A stretch of 64,000 nucleotides of DNA, from positions 124,001-188,000 of the forward strand of contig NZ_CABVQK010000016.1 in assembly GCF_902499335.1 (NCBI RefSeq), given 5' to 3'. Of the stretch, positions 26,058 to 34,740 are shown one piece after another (the first letter of the stretch is position 1; the number at the start of each line of letters is the position of its first letter). The notes below the pieces were generated by a model. The model was given only the letters and a program-made list of their open reading frames with translations. It was not told the origin of the DNA and did not search any database. The DNA is from Burkholderia lata (GTDB lineage: Bacteria > Pseudomonadota > Gammaproteobacteria > Burkholderiales > Burkholderiaceae). A program made the translations under genes and the position numbers.

Positions 26058-27146
26058 ATGCACATCGATACCGACTCTTCACCCCTGACGCCCGGCGTGG
26101 CCCGCGTGCATTCCGAGCCGTGGGGCACGTTGCCCGACGGCGAGCCCGTGCGGCGCTACACGCTGCGCAACGCGCACGGCATGCGCGTCGGCGTCAGCGA
26201 CCTCGGCGCGACCATCGTGTCGTGGCTCGCACCCGACCGCACGGGGCGCGTTGCCGATATCGTGCTCGCGCACGACACGCCGGCCGAGTACCTCGAATCC
26301 GGTGCCTACCTCGGCGCGACGATCGGCCGATGGGCGAACCGGATCGCCGGTGCGCGCTTCGAACTCGACGGCATCGACTACCCGCTCGACCGCAACGAGA
26401 ACGGCAACCTCCTGCACGGCGGGGCGAACGGCTTTCATCGCGCGCGCTGGGACGTGATCGACGACTGCGGCGGGCTGACGCTTCGCCTCGATTCGCCGGA
26501 AGGCGACGCGGGATTTCCCGGCAATGTGTCCGTGCAGGTTCGCTACACGCTCGACGACGACGGCACGCTGACGATCGACTATGCGGGGTGGACCGATGCA
26601 CCGACGCCGCTGAACCTGACGAATCACAGCTACTTCAACCTGAACGGGCGCCCGGGCAGCGATGTGCGCGGCCATCTGCTCCACATCGACGCCGACGCGT
26701 TCCTCGAAGTGGACGACGCGCTGATCCCGACCGGTACGGCCGACGTGACGGGTACCGCGTTCGATTTCCGGCAAAGCGCGCCGATCGGCGCGCGCCTCGA
26801 CTGGCCCAATGCGCAACTGGCGCGTGCGCACGGCTTCGATCACTGCTTCGTGCTGGGCGACCGCGCGCACGAGGTCAGGCCGGTCGCACGCGTATACGAT
26901 CCGGAAAGCGGCCGCGAATTGATCGTGTCGACCGATCAGCGGGGCCTGCAACTCTATACGGGAAACTATCTCGATGGCGTGCGCGTGAGCGGCGGCACGC
27001 TTTGCGCGCGACACGCGGCGCTGTGTGTGGAAGCGGGTGGCTTTCCGGATCAGGTCAACATGGCCGGCTTGCGCGACGACGTGATCCTTTACCCGGGCGC
27101 CGTCTATCGACAGACCACCCGGTATCGGGTGGCCGTTCATGCATAG
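26058..27146 (+). CDS. Aldose 1-epimerase (mutarotase)
   Basis: A 362-aa galactose-mutarotase-like protein that speeds conversion between alpha and beta anomers of sugars. Motifs seen: the substrate segment GRWANRIAGARF with Arg, LLHGGANGFHRARW with the first catalytic His region, NLTNHSYFNLNG with the second His, DHCFVL, and the C-terminal catalytic Glu in LCVEAGGFPDQVN. It begins 27 bases after xylR and is probably co-transcribed. Its likely role is to equilibrate xylose anomers for the isomerase. Confidence 0.92.
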   Translation: MHIDTDSSPLTPGVARVHSEPWGTLPDGEPVRRYTLRNAHGMRVGVSDLGATIVSWLAPDRTGRVADIVLAHDTPAEYLESGAYLGATIGRWANRIAGARFELDGIDYPLDRNENGNLLHGGANGFHRARWDVIDDCGGLTLRLDSPEGDAGFPGNVSVQVRYTLDDDGTLTIDYAGWTDAPTPLNLTNHSYFNLNGRPGSDVRGHLLHIDADAFLEVDDALIPTGTADVTGTAFDFRQSAPIGARLDWPNAQLARAHGFDHCFVLGDRAHEVRPVARVYDPESGRELIVSTDQRGLQLYTGNYLDGVRVSGGTLCARHAALCVEAGGFPDQVNMAGLRDDVILYPGAVYRQTTRYRVAVHA

Positions 27147-27190
27147 TGAGTGCGGGCTGCATCGTCGAAACCGCATCCACGGCGGGGCAG

Positions 27191-27215
27191 CCGCGAGCGC
27201 ACATGATGCTCGCGG
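27191..27215. terminator. Hairpin between convergent genes
   Basis: CCGCGAGC and GCTCGCGG form an 8-bp stem with a 9-base loop in the 108-base gap between the aldose epimerase stop and the end of the facing HD-protein gene. No strong T run follows on either side. A possible bidirectional terminator. Confidence 0.45.
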
Positions 27216-27254
27216 TATCCACTTCCCCTCAGCGCTAACGGCGCTTGCCCGCCG

Positions 27255-27869
27255 TCACGCACGAAGCGGCAAGCCCAGCCGCCAGCTCAGGTTCCCGCGC
27301 GCCCGCGCCTCGCAGCGCGCATGGAAGTAATCCGTCAGATAGATGCGCGGGCGCGAGAGCAGCCAGCGAAGAATCGTCCGTTCATGAAGGTCGTAAGCCC
27401 GGTCGTCGAGATCGGCGCGTTCGGCCCGGAGCCGGCGGCCGTCTTCGCGAAATTGCCTGCGTGAAGCGCCCAGTACCGCCAGGTCGATGTCGCACACGAA
27501 ACGGGTATCCAGCTCCGCAACGGTTCCGACGTGGGTCGTCGCGAGAATCATCGCGCAGATCCGGTCGCACGCGCCGATTCGCCCCGCTGCCAGGTGCCGG
27601 AACCAGTCGGCGCTGCGCTGCTCGTTGTTCTTCGCGCCGGGCACGTAAATCACGTCGTGGAACCAGAGCGCGAGTTCGACCACATCCGGATCGGGAATCG
27701 CGCTGCGCGCGAGGTCGACCTGACGCAAGCAGCGTCTGACGTGTACCAGCGTATGGTAATGCCGCATCGGCTCCGAATAGCCTTCCGCCAACAGGCGATA
27801 GACCTCCTCGGCATGGGTCCCGCCGCTGCCCGACCACAACGCGACGAACCGCGCCTGCGTCTGGTTCAC
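27255..27869 (-). CDS. Predicted metal-dependent HD-superfamily phosphohydrolase
   Basis: A 204-aa protein with the pattern of small HD phosphohydrolases: RHYHTLVHV (two His, about 37-45), LWFHDVIY (His-Asp, near 73-74), the NNEQRSADWF segment and a later CDIDLAVLG Asp. Such proteins hydrolyse phosphate esters, sometimes nucleotides; the natural substrate is unknown. AAGGAG lies five bases before a GTG at 27869 but directly abuts the GTG at 27875, so I prefer 27869. It follows the patatin gene by 63 bases on the same strand, and together with the cyclase gene they may form one transcript. Confidence 0.78.
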   Translation of the reverse strand: MNQTQARFVALWSGSGGTHAEEVYRLLAEGYSEPMRHYHTLVHVRRCLRQVDLARSAIPDPDVVELALWFHDVIYVPGAKNNEQRSADWFRHLAAGRIGACDRICAMILATTHVGTVAELDTRFVCDIDLAVLGASRRQFREDGRRLRAERADLDDRAYDLHERTILRWLLSRPRIYLTDYFHARCEARARGNLSWRLGLPLRA

Positions 27870-27932
27870 GTTCACTCCTTGGCCCGTGTCGGCATTACAC
27901 GATCGCCCCGGGCCGACGTTACCGCAATGCGC

Positions 27933-28982
27933 TCACATAAATTCCCTGCGGATGTCGATGCTCGACCGCTGTCCGATGTTGCCGTAGTGATGCGCGAGCC
28001 ATGCATCCGCTTCGCGTCGTCCGTGGTCATGCAGCTCGCTCAGGAATCCCCAGTCCGCGTTGTACTTGCTCGATACGCTCAACGCGCTCAGCGCGTCGTC
28101 GGCGCGAATGGAATGAATCAGCATTTCCTTCATCTCGCCGCGCTTGATCGTGCCTTGCTGGATCAGGTCGGTGACGAACGCGATGGCACGCATCTCGCGC
28201 ATCAGCGACGAGTTGAAACTGATCTCGCTGATACGGTTCAGAATTTCCGCTGCCGTGACGGGTACACCGCGGCGCACGAGCGGATTGATGTGCACGATCA
28301 CGACGTCGCGCGTCGTGCAATTGTAGATAAGGGGATAGATAGCCGGATTGCCCATGTAGCCGCCATCCCAGTAGTACTCGCCGTCGATCGAGACCGCCTG
28401 GAACAGGGTCGGCACGCATGCCGATGCAAGTACCGCGTCGGCACACACATCCTCGCCCGTGAAGATGCGGATCTTCCCCGTCTCGACGTTGGTCGCGCAC
28501 AGATACAACCGGATCGGACAATGCTTGCGCAGCGCGTCGAAGTCGACCTGGCTCTCGAGCACTTCGCGCAGCGGATTCAGGTTGTTCGGATTGAACTGAT
28601 ACGGCGAGAAGACGCGCAGCATCATGTCGGTGAACGCATAAAGCGGCGAATGATCGAGCCCGAAGCTGTGCGTCCCCTTCAGCCACGGCACCCAGCGCAA
28701 CGGGTTGTAGCGCTCCGCCGATCGCGCGACCGCCTGCCAGAAGTCGTGCAGTGCCTGCCGCGCACCGTCCTCGCCCCCCTTCAGCAGCCCGCACGCGAGC
28801 ACGGCGGCGTTCATCGCGCCGGCGCTGGTTGCACAGACACCCTCGATTTCGAGCCTGCCGTCTTCGAGCAGACGGTCAAGCACGCCCCAGGTAAATGCGC
28901 CGTGCATCCCGCCACCCTGCAGCGCCAGCGCGATCGGTTTGCGCGGACCATCGTGGCGGCGTCTCGTATGCGTGGTCGTCAT
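27933..28982 (-). CDS. Patatin-like phospholipase
   Basis: A 349-aa patatin-family lipase with a Ser-Asp dyad. It has the oxyanion loop LQGGGMHGAF (21-30), the nucleophile Ser53 in CATSAGAMNA and Asp206 in YWDGGYMGNPA. The usual GxSxG box reads ATSAG, with Ala at the first Gly. There is no signal peptide, so it acts on lipids or acyl esters from the cytoplasm. A GAGGAGA site precedes the ATG. It lies 76 bases after the nucleotide-cyclase/ATPase gene and 63 before an HD phosphohydrolase. Patatins are effectors in some signalling and defence systems, but stand-alone housekeeping members are common too. Confidence 0.87.
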   Translation of the reverse strand: MTTTHTRRRHDGPRKPIALALQGGGMHGAFTWGVLDRLLEDGRLEIEGVCATSAGAMNAAVLACGLLKGGEDGARQALHDFWQAVARSAERYNPLRWVPWLKGTHSFGLDHSPLYAFTDMMLRVFSPYQFNPNNLNPLREVLESQVDFDALRKHCPIRLYLCATNVETGKIRIFTGEDVCADAVLASACVPTLFQAVSIDGEYYWDGGYMGNPAIYPLIYNCTTRDVVIVHINPLVRRGVPVTAAEILNRISEISFNSSLMREMRAIAFVTDLIQQGTIKRGEMKEMLIHSIRADDALSALSVSSKYNADWGFLSELHDHGRREADAWLAHHYGNIGQRSSIDIRREFM

Positions 28983-29058
28983 GCCCGTCTCCTCGAGCAG
29001 CGGCAGTTCGCGGACGGCACGTGGTCACACGATGCGTCGTCGTACGCCGCAGGTCCAT

Positions 29059-32000
29059 TCATCCTGCGTGTGCGCCCAATGCCTCCAGCAGCGCTTTTGC
29101 TTCTTGCAGGTCGCTTGTGTCGAAGCCTTCCGTGAACCAGGCGTATACGTCGGACAGTGCTTGCGTGGCCTCCGCGGTCTTGCCCTGCCGCTGCAATAGC
29201 CTGGCGAGATCCGACGCGGCCCGCAGCTCCAGCGCCCTGGCACCCTGTTGGCGTGCCCGCGCGATCGCCCTGTGAAAGCAGTCGGCGGCTTCGGCGTCCC
29301 GTTCAGGTGCCGTGCCTGCCTTGCCGGCCCCGCCGGCCAGATAGACTCCCGTGAGCCGGTACAGCTCGGCCTCGTAGCAATGCTCGCCGGTTTTCTCGAC
29401 GATCGCCATGGCCTCCTCCAGCATGCCCATTGCCGCCCGCTTGTCTCCCGCACGCCAGTAGCTGTCGGCGAGCAACGCGAGAGAATAGGGACGCTGGTCT
29501 TCGCCGCCGGCTGCCCGCTGCGCGTCGAGGCCCAGCCGCATCTGTGCAATGCCGTCCTGGATGTCGCCTTGCACGCTCGTCGCCCAGCCTTGCAGCAGCG
29601 TCCCCCACGCGAGCCAGTACGGCAATCCGTGCTCGGTCGATACGGCAATGACCGCTTCCGCGCGCTCGGCGGCCAGCCTCGGCTCCCGCCGCAGCTGATG
29701 CAAGTGCGCCGTGTAGGTCAGGCTGAACGCCAGCGATGGCCCATAAGCAAGGTTCCGTGCGAGCGCAAGCGCTTCGACGCTGCGTTTGAGCGCCTGGTCG
29801 GGATACCCCTGAATCCACAACGTCAGCACCAGGAAACAGAGTGCCCGGATGCCGGGATCCACCCCGTGTGCGAAGACGTGGGCCTGATGCTGCTCCGGAT
29901 CGTAGAGCGCAAGCGCCTGTTCCGTGTGGGTGCGGGCAGCGCCGAAATCGCCCTGCAAATACAGGCACGAACCCAGCGCGCTATGCGCCTCGATGAGGAG
30001 GCCCGGATCGTTCGCATCCCGCGCCGTCCTGAGCATCTGCATGCCCAGCTCCAGGCCGCGCGCATGCTCGCCGCGCACCCCGTGATGGATCCGCAATCCC
30101 AACTGCGTCGCGAAGCGTTGCGACGCCTCTCCGGTGCGCTCGCACAATTCGAGTGCGCGCATATAGGTCTCGCCCACCTCGTTCGCACCATACCCGCGCA
30201 CGTCCATCAGCACCGGCCCGAGGGAAAGCAGCAATGTCAGTTCCCAATGCGCGCGCACCGGTGTGTCCGGCAAGCCCTTCAGCAACGCCAGCGCCGCGTC
30301 GAGGTGATTCATCGCATCGTGATGGGCGGCATGGCGCAACGCCTGCTGAGCCGATCGATGCAGGTATTCGACCGCCTTGAGAATGTTGCCGCTCTGACTG
30401 TAGTGGTGCGCGAGTTCGCTGCAGTAATCGGCGATGCGTGTCGGGAACAGCACCTCGATCGCCTGCGCGGTACGCTCGTGCAGCGTGGTACGCCGCTCCG
30501 TGAGCAACGAGCGCCCTGCGACCTCCTGGGTCAACGCGTGTTTGAACGAGTAATTGACTTCCGGAAACGCGGGGCACTCGTAGATGAACTCCGCCGCTTC
30601 CAGATGCGCGAGCAGACGCCGCAGTTCGTCGTCCCGCGCCGGCGCCTCGCCGCAAATTCGCCGGATCAGGCTGAACGGAAACTCGTGGCCGATCACCGCG
30701 AGTGCCTGCAGCAGTTCCTTTTCGTCGATCGGAAGCCGGTCGATCCGGGCGGCGAGCACGCCCTGCACGGTAGTCGGAATGTGCAGCGTCGCCGGCGTCT
30801 CGACGATGCGATAGCGCCCGGCTTCGCCGAGCAGCGACCGCTCCTCGGCGAGCGTCTGGACCACTTCCTCCATGAAGAACGGGTTGCCCTCCGTCTTCTC
30901 CAGGATGAGCTGTTTCAGCGGCACGAGCGAGCGATCCTCGCCGAGCAACGCCGCGAGCAGCCCTTGCGCATCGGCCGTGCCAAGCGGCTCGAGCCGCAGT
31001 GTGCTCCAATGCGCCGCAAGAGCCCACGCGGGCTGATACTCGGGCCGGTAGTTCACCAGAAGCAGGATGCGTGCGTCCGGCACGTGGTCGATCAGGTAGG
31101 TGAGGAAGGCTTCCGTTTCACGGTCCAGCCATTGCAGGTCCTCGAACAGCAAATGGACCGGCTGATTCTGGCTCTCTCGCGCGAGAAGCTGCCTGATCGC
31201 ATCGAAGGTCCGCTCGCGCCGGATCTGCGGATCCATCTCGACGAGTACCGGCCCGCCTTCGCCAATGCCGAGCAGATAGAGGACGTACGGCACGAGATCC
31301 TCGAAACTGCGTTCGAGCGTGAGCGCCTTGCCGATGACCTTTTCGCGGCAGCGCCGCTCGTCGTCCTGTGTCGTGATCTGAAAATAATTCTTCAGCAGTT
31401 CAATGAGCGGCAAATTGGAATACGCCTTGCCGTGCGATACGGAAAACGTCTCCAGCACCAGCGCGCCACGCCTCGAACGCTCCTTGAACTCGTGGAACAG
31501 GCGGGACTTGCCGACGCCGGCCTCGCCCACCACGCCGACCACGCGCCCCTGCCCGGCCCTTACGGTCTCCAGGGCCCGGTTCAGGTGTTCCATTTCCGTT
31601 TCGCGGCCGACGAAGCGCGCGAGACCGCGGTGCGCCGCCCGTTGCAGGCGCGTGCGCAACGCACCCAGGCCAAGCACCTCGTACACGCACAGCGGCACGG
31701 GAATACCCTTGAGCTGCGTCGCCCCCAGCGCCTTGAACTCGAAATAGCCTTCGGCCAGCTTGTGGGTGGACTCGCTGACGAGAATCGACGTCGGTGCGGC
31801 GATGCCCTCGATCCTCGACGCGATGTGGATCGTATGCCCGAGCGGATCGTACTCGGTGTGCAGGTCGTCGGTGCGGATCGAACGTACGACGACCTCGCCG
31901 GTGTGAACGCCGACGCGAATCTGCAGAGGAATGCCTTCCAGCAAACGAATGCGATCGCCATGCTGTCGCATTGCCTGCTGCATGCGCAATGCGGCGAACA

Positions 32001-32514
32001 GCGCGCGCTGTGCATGGTCTTCGTGGGCAATCGGTGCGCCGAACAGCGCGAGGATGCCATCGCCGAGCGATTTGGCTACGTACCCTTCGTAGTAATGGAC
32101 CGCTTCCATCATCAGCTCGACGACGGGCACGATCAGGCGATGCGCCACTTCGGGATCGAGATCGTGGATCAACGCGGTCGACCCGGCCATGTCGGCAAAC
32201 AACGCGGTAACGGTCTTGCGCTCACCGGCGGGTTCGCCGCGCGCTTCCATGGCCGCGTGTTCGGCACGGATGCGCTCGGCAAGATGATCGGGCGTGTAAT
32301 GAACGGGAGTCGGCGGCGGCTCCCGTCCCGAGGGCCGGGACGGTGGCGACGACGCCGTGGGCGCGGCCAGCGCCGCCCCGCAGTTGCTGCAGAAGCGGGC
32401 CGCCGGCTCTACGTCATGTCCGCATTGCGGACACGTGCGGGACAGCACGGCCTGGCATTCCTGGCAGAACCTCGCACCGGGAGGATTCTCGGAACCGCAT
32501 AGGGCGCAGCGCAT
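29059..32514 (-). CDS. Multidomain regulator: zinc ribbons, class III nucleotide cyclase, AAA ATPase, TPR-like repeats
   Basis: An 1151-aa cytoplasmic protein. Residues 3-45 hold two CxxC...CxxC zinc ribbons. Residues about 100-280 are a class III adenylate/guanylate cyclase domain with metal-binding Asp108 and Asp152, Lys148 and Arg234, but His230 in place of the transition-state Asn (GHTIHIASR). Residues about 300-560 are an AAA/STAND ATPase with Walker A GEAGVGKS (330-337) and LLFEDLQWLD. The remaining half is helical repeats of tetratricopeptide type. Such proteins occur widely in soil proteobacteria with little known function. ATG has AGAGGG ahead. It is the first gene of a same-strand trio with patatin and HD proteins. 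Confidence 0.9.
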   Translation of the reverse strand: MRCALCGSENPPGARFCQECQAVLSRTCPQCGHDVEPAARFCSNCGAALAAPTASSPPSRPSGREPPPTPVHYTPDHLAERIRAEHAAMEARGEPAGERKTVTALFADMAGSTALIHDLDPEVAHRLIVPVVELMMEAVHYYEGYVAKSLGDGILALFGAPIAHEDHAQRALFAALRMQQAMRQHGDRIRLLEGIPLQIRVGVHTGEVVVRSIRTDDLHTEYDPLGHTIHIASRIEGIAAPTSILVSESTHKLAEGYFEFKALGATQLKGIPVPLCVYEVLGLGALRTRLQRAAHRGLARFVGRETEMEHLNRALETVRAGQGRVVGVVGEAGVGKSRLFHEFKERSRRGALVLETFSVSHGKAYSNLPLIELLKNYFQITTQDDERRCREKVIGKALTLERSFEDLVPYVLYLLGIGEGGPVLVEMDPQIRRERTFDAIRQLLARESQNQPVHLLFEDLQWLDRETEAFLTYLIDHVPDARILLLVNYRPEYQPAWALAAHWSTLRLEPLGTADAQGLLAALLGEDRSLVPLKQLILEKTEGNPFFMEEVVQTLAEERSLLGEAGRYRIVETPATLHIPTTVQGVLAARIDRLPIDEKELLQALAVIGHEFPFSLIRRICGEAPARDDELRRLLAHLEAAEFIYECPAFPEVNYSFKHALTQEVAGRSLLTERRTTLHERTAQAIEVLFPTRIADYCSELAHHYSQSGNILKAVEYLHRSAQQALRHAAHHDAMNHLDAALALLKGLPDTPVRAHWELTLLLSLGPVLMDVRGYGANEVGETYMRALELCERTGEASQRFATQLGLRIHHGVRGEHARGLELGMQMLRTARDANDPGLLIEAHSALGSCLYLQGDFGAARTHTEQALALYDPEQHQAHVFAHGVDPGIRALCFLVLTLWIQGYPDQALKRSVEALALARNLAYGPSLAFSLTYTAHLHQLRREPRLAAERAEAVIAVSTEHGLPYWLAWGTLLQGWATSVQGDIQDGIAQMRLGLDAQRAAGGEDQRPYSLALLADSYWRAGDKRAAMGMLEEAMAIVEKTGEHCYEAELYRLTGVYLAGGAGKAGTAPERDAEAADCFHRAIARARQQGARALELRAASDLARLLQRQGKTAEATQALSDVYAWFTEGFDTSDLQEAKALLEALGAHAG

Positions 32515-33045
32515 AAAACCCTCTTCCGGCCAAGGGTCGACATCAAAATATTATGCGCCACTCTCCGCGGATATTCAGGTTGACCATGCGATTGCACATG
32601 CCGACTGGCGTCCCGTGCGCGGCGAGCGCGGGCCCGCAATTGTCGGCGGAATCTCCGCTCAAAAGGCCGGTTGCACCGGTTGCGCCGCGTGCCTGTTCAT
32701 CCGCCTGCGCGCCATTCACGCACCAGCCGCTCACGATGCGCCGGGTGCGCGACAACCCGCGCTGACCGGCGGGCACCTCGTCGATTCGCGCCCCTTTCGC
32801 GCAACGCATGTCGATGCCGTCATGCAGCGACGGGATGCCAGTGCGAAGCGCGTTGCAACCCGCGCTGCCGTGAAAACACGCGATCTGCCGCCCACACCGC
32901 GAATCAACGCCGCCATGCACGGCACTCATGCCGCGCATGAAAACTAATCGATTGTTGGCACCCCGGATCGACGCCGACAATCCGCGTCATGCCCCCTCGT
33001 TTGCGGTTCGGGCCACTCACCCTCCCAATCGGCACAACACGATCC
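32515..33045. other. Intergenic region, cyclase gene / guanidino locus
   Basis: About 530 bases between two divergent genes. Short open frames exist on both strands, but none has a recognisable family or a convincing ribosome site. The right end (32926-32988) holds the promoter of the guanidino locus described separately. I see nothing else I can name. Confidence 0.5.
32926..32981 (+). promoter_or_regulatory. Promoter of the guanidino locus with shared 14-bp activator motif
   Basis: TCATGCCGCGCATG (32926-32939), containing the palindrome CATGC-N3-GCATG, is followed after 12 bases by TTGTTG (32952-32957) and after 18 more by GACAAT (32976-32981). The same 14-mer, same 12-base spacing and same TTGTTG recur upstream of the binding-protein gene at 36233. 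The motif centre is about 55 bp before the predicted start of transcription, the usual place for a LysR-type activator site. Confidence 0.65.
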
Positions 33046-34740
33046 ATGAACCATTCAGCCACCGTCTCCTCCATCGCCGGGGCCCGCAAGGCCGCGGCGG
33101 CGCCCGGCCATGCCCGCCCCCGCACCTGCGGCGAAGCGCTCGTCGACCTCCTCGAACGCCAGGGTGTCGAATGCGTGTTCGGCATTCCCGGCGTGCATAC
33201 CGTCGAGCTCTATCGCGGCCTCGCCGCATCGTCGATCCGCCATGTGACGCCGCGCCACGAACAGGGAGCCGGCTTCATGGCCGACGGCTATGCGCGCGTC
33301 ACGGGCCGGCCGGGCGTCTGCTTCATCATCACCGGGCCGGGGATGACCAATATCGCGACCGCAATGGCACAGGCCTATGCGGATTCGATCCCGATGCTGG
33401 TGATCTCGAGCGTCAACGCACGACGCGAGCTCGGCAGCGGCGACGGCCGCCTGCACGAGCTGCCGTCCCAGCGCGACGTGTTCGCGGGCCTCACCGCGTT
33501 CTCGCACACGCTGCTCGACGCGGCCGACCTGCCGCAGGTCCTCGCGCGCGCATTCGCGGTCTTCGCCAGCGCGCGGCCGCGGCCCGTGCATATCGAGATT
33601 CCGCTCGACGTGATCGTGATGCCGGCGCCCGCGCTGTCCGACGCCCCGCCCGCGCTGCCTGCGCGGCCTGCGCCGGATGCGAATGCGCTCGCCGCCGCCG
33701 CCGACCTGCTCGCGCACGCGCGCCGGCCGCTGATCCTGGCAGGCGGCGGCGCCATCCACGCGGCGGCGGAATTGCGCGAGCTCGCCGAACGACTGCACGC
33801 GCCCGTCGCGCTGACGATCAACGCGAAAGGCCTGCTGCCGGCCGGCCACCCGTTGCTGATCGGCTCGACCCAGTCGCTGCCGGCCACCCGCGCGGCGATC
33901 CGCGATGCCGACGTGGTGCTCGCCGTCGGCACCGAACTGGGCGAAACCGATTACGACGTCACGTTCGACGGCGGCTTCGCGATCGACGGCCGCCTGATCC
34001 GCATCGACATCGACGCGCAGCAGCTGATGCGCAATGCCCGCGCCGAGATCGCCATCGCCGGGGATGCACAGCTGGCGCTCGGCGCGCTGTCGACCCGCCT
34101 GCACGAAACGCCGGCCCCGACACCCGACGCCGACTGGGGCGCGCTGCGCGTGGCCGCCGTGCGCGCCGCGATCGCATCCACGCATGACAGCGCCGCGCAG
34201 TCGCAGGCGCTGCTGATCGACACGATCGTCGCCACGCTGCCCGGCGCGATCATCGCCGGCGATTCGACGAGCCCCGTCTACGTCGGCAATTTCACCCACG
34301 ATGCGCCGGCGCCGCGCAGCTGGTTCAACTCGTCGACCGGCTACGGCACGCTCGGCTACGGGCTGCCCGCCGCGATCGGTGCCAAGCTCGCCGTGCCCGC
34401 GCGCCCGGTCGTGTGCCTGATCGGCGACGGCGGCCTGCAGTTCACGTTGCCGGAGCTCGCGAGCGCGGTCGAGGCACGGCTGCCGGTGATCGTGATCGTC
34501 TGGAACAATCGCGGCTACGGCGAGATCCGCAAATACATGGTTGCGCGCGACATCACGCCGGTCGGCGTCGATCCGTATACGCCCGATTTCCAGGCGCTCG
34601 CACGCGGCTTCGGCTGCGCGGCGCACACGGCCGCGACACCCGGCGCGCTGGCCGCCGCGCTACGCGATGCCGCGGCGCGCACGATCCCGACCGTGATCGA
34701 AATCGACGAGGCAACCTGGTTCGGACAGGTGCAGCGATGA
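33046..34740 (+). CDS. aruI: 5-guanidino-2-oxopentanoate (2-ketoarginine) decarboxylase-like TPP enzyme
   Basis: A 564-aa thiamine-pyrophosphate enzyme of the acetolactate-synthase superfamily. It has the catalytic Glu72 in TPRHEQGAGFMADGYAR and the TPP/metal motif IGDGGLQFTLPEL...WNNRGYGEIR. The pattern and the gene order fit AruI of the arginine transaminase pathway, which decarboxylates 2-ketoarginine to 4-guanidinobutyraldehyde. The aldehyde dehydrogenase that follows overlaps by four bases (ATGA), as expected for the next step. The start at 33046 lacks a good ribosome site; an in-frame ATG at 32989 falls almost on the predicted transcript start. No arginine transaminase (AruH) is in the window, so related 2-keto acids remain possible. 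Confidence 0.8.
   Translation: MNHSATVSSIAGARKAAAAPGHARPRTCGEALVDLLERQGVECVFGIPGVHTVELYRGLAASSIRHVTPRHEQGAGFMADGYARVTGRPGVCFIITGPGMTNIATAMAQAYADSIPMLVISSVNARRELGSGDGRLHELPSQRDVFAGLTAFSHTLLDAADLPQVLARAFAVFASARPRPVHIEIPLDVIVMPAPALSDAPPALPARPAPDANALAAAADLLAHARRPLILAGGGAIHAAAELRELAERLHAPVALTINAKGLLPAGHPLLIGSTQSLPATRAAIRDADVVLAVGTELGETDYDVTFDGGFAIDGRLIRIDIDAQQLMRNARAEIAIAGDAQLALGALSTRLHETPAPTPDADWGALRVAAVRAAIASTHDSAAQSQALLIDTIVATLPGAIIAGDSTSPVYVGNFTHDAPAPRSWFNSSTGYGTLGYGLPAAIGAKLAVPARPVVCLIGDGGLQFTLPELASAVEARLPVIVIVWNNRGYGEIRKYMVARDITPVGVDPYTPDFQALARGFGCAAHTAATPGALAAALRDAAARTIPTVIEIDEATWFGQVQR

Noticed and set aside
27933..32514. A firm claim that the cyclase-patatin pair is a CBASS or Pycsar system
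   Set aside because: The cyclase is not a CD-NTase or a PycC-like short protein, and linkage is not shown; kept only as a hypothesis.
32543..32980. A 145-codon leftward open frame between the cyclase gene and the guanidino locus
   Set aside because: No ribosome site, no recognisable family, and it would cover the predicted promoter of the decarboxylase gene.
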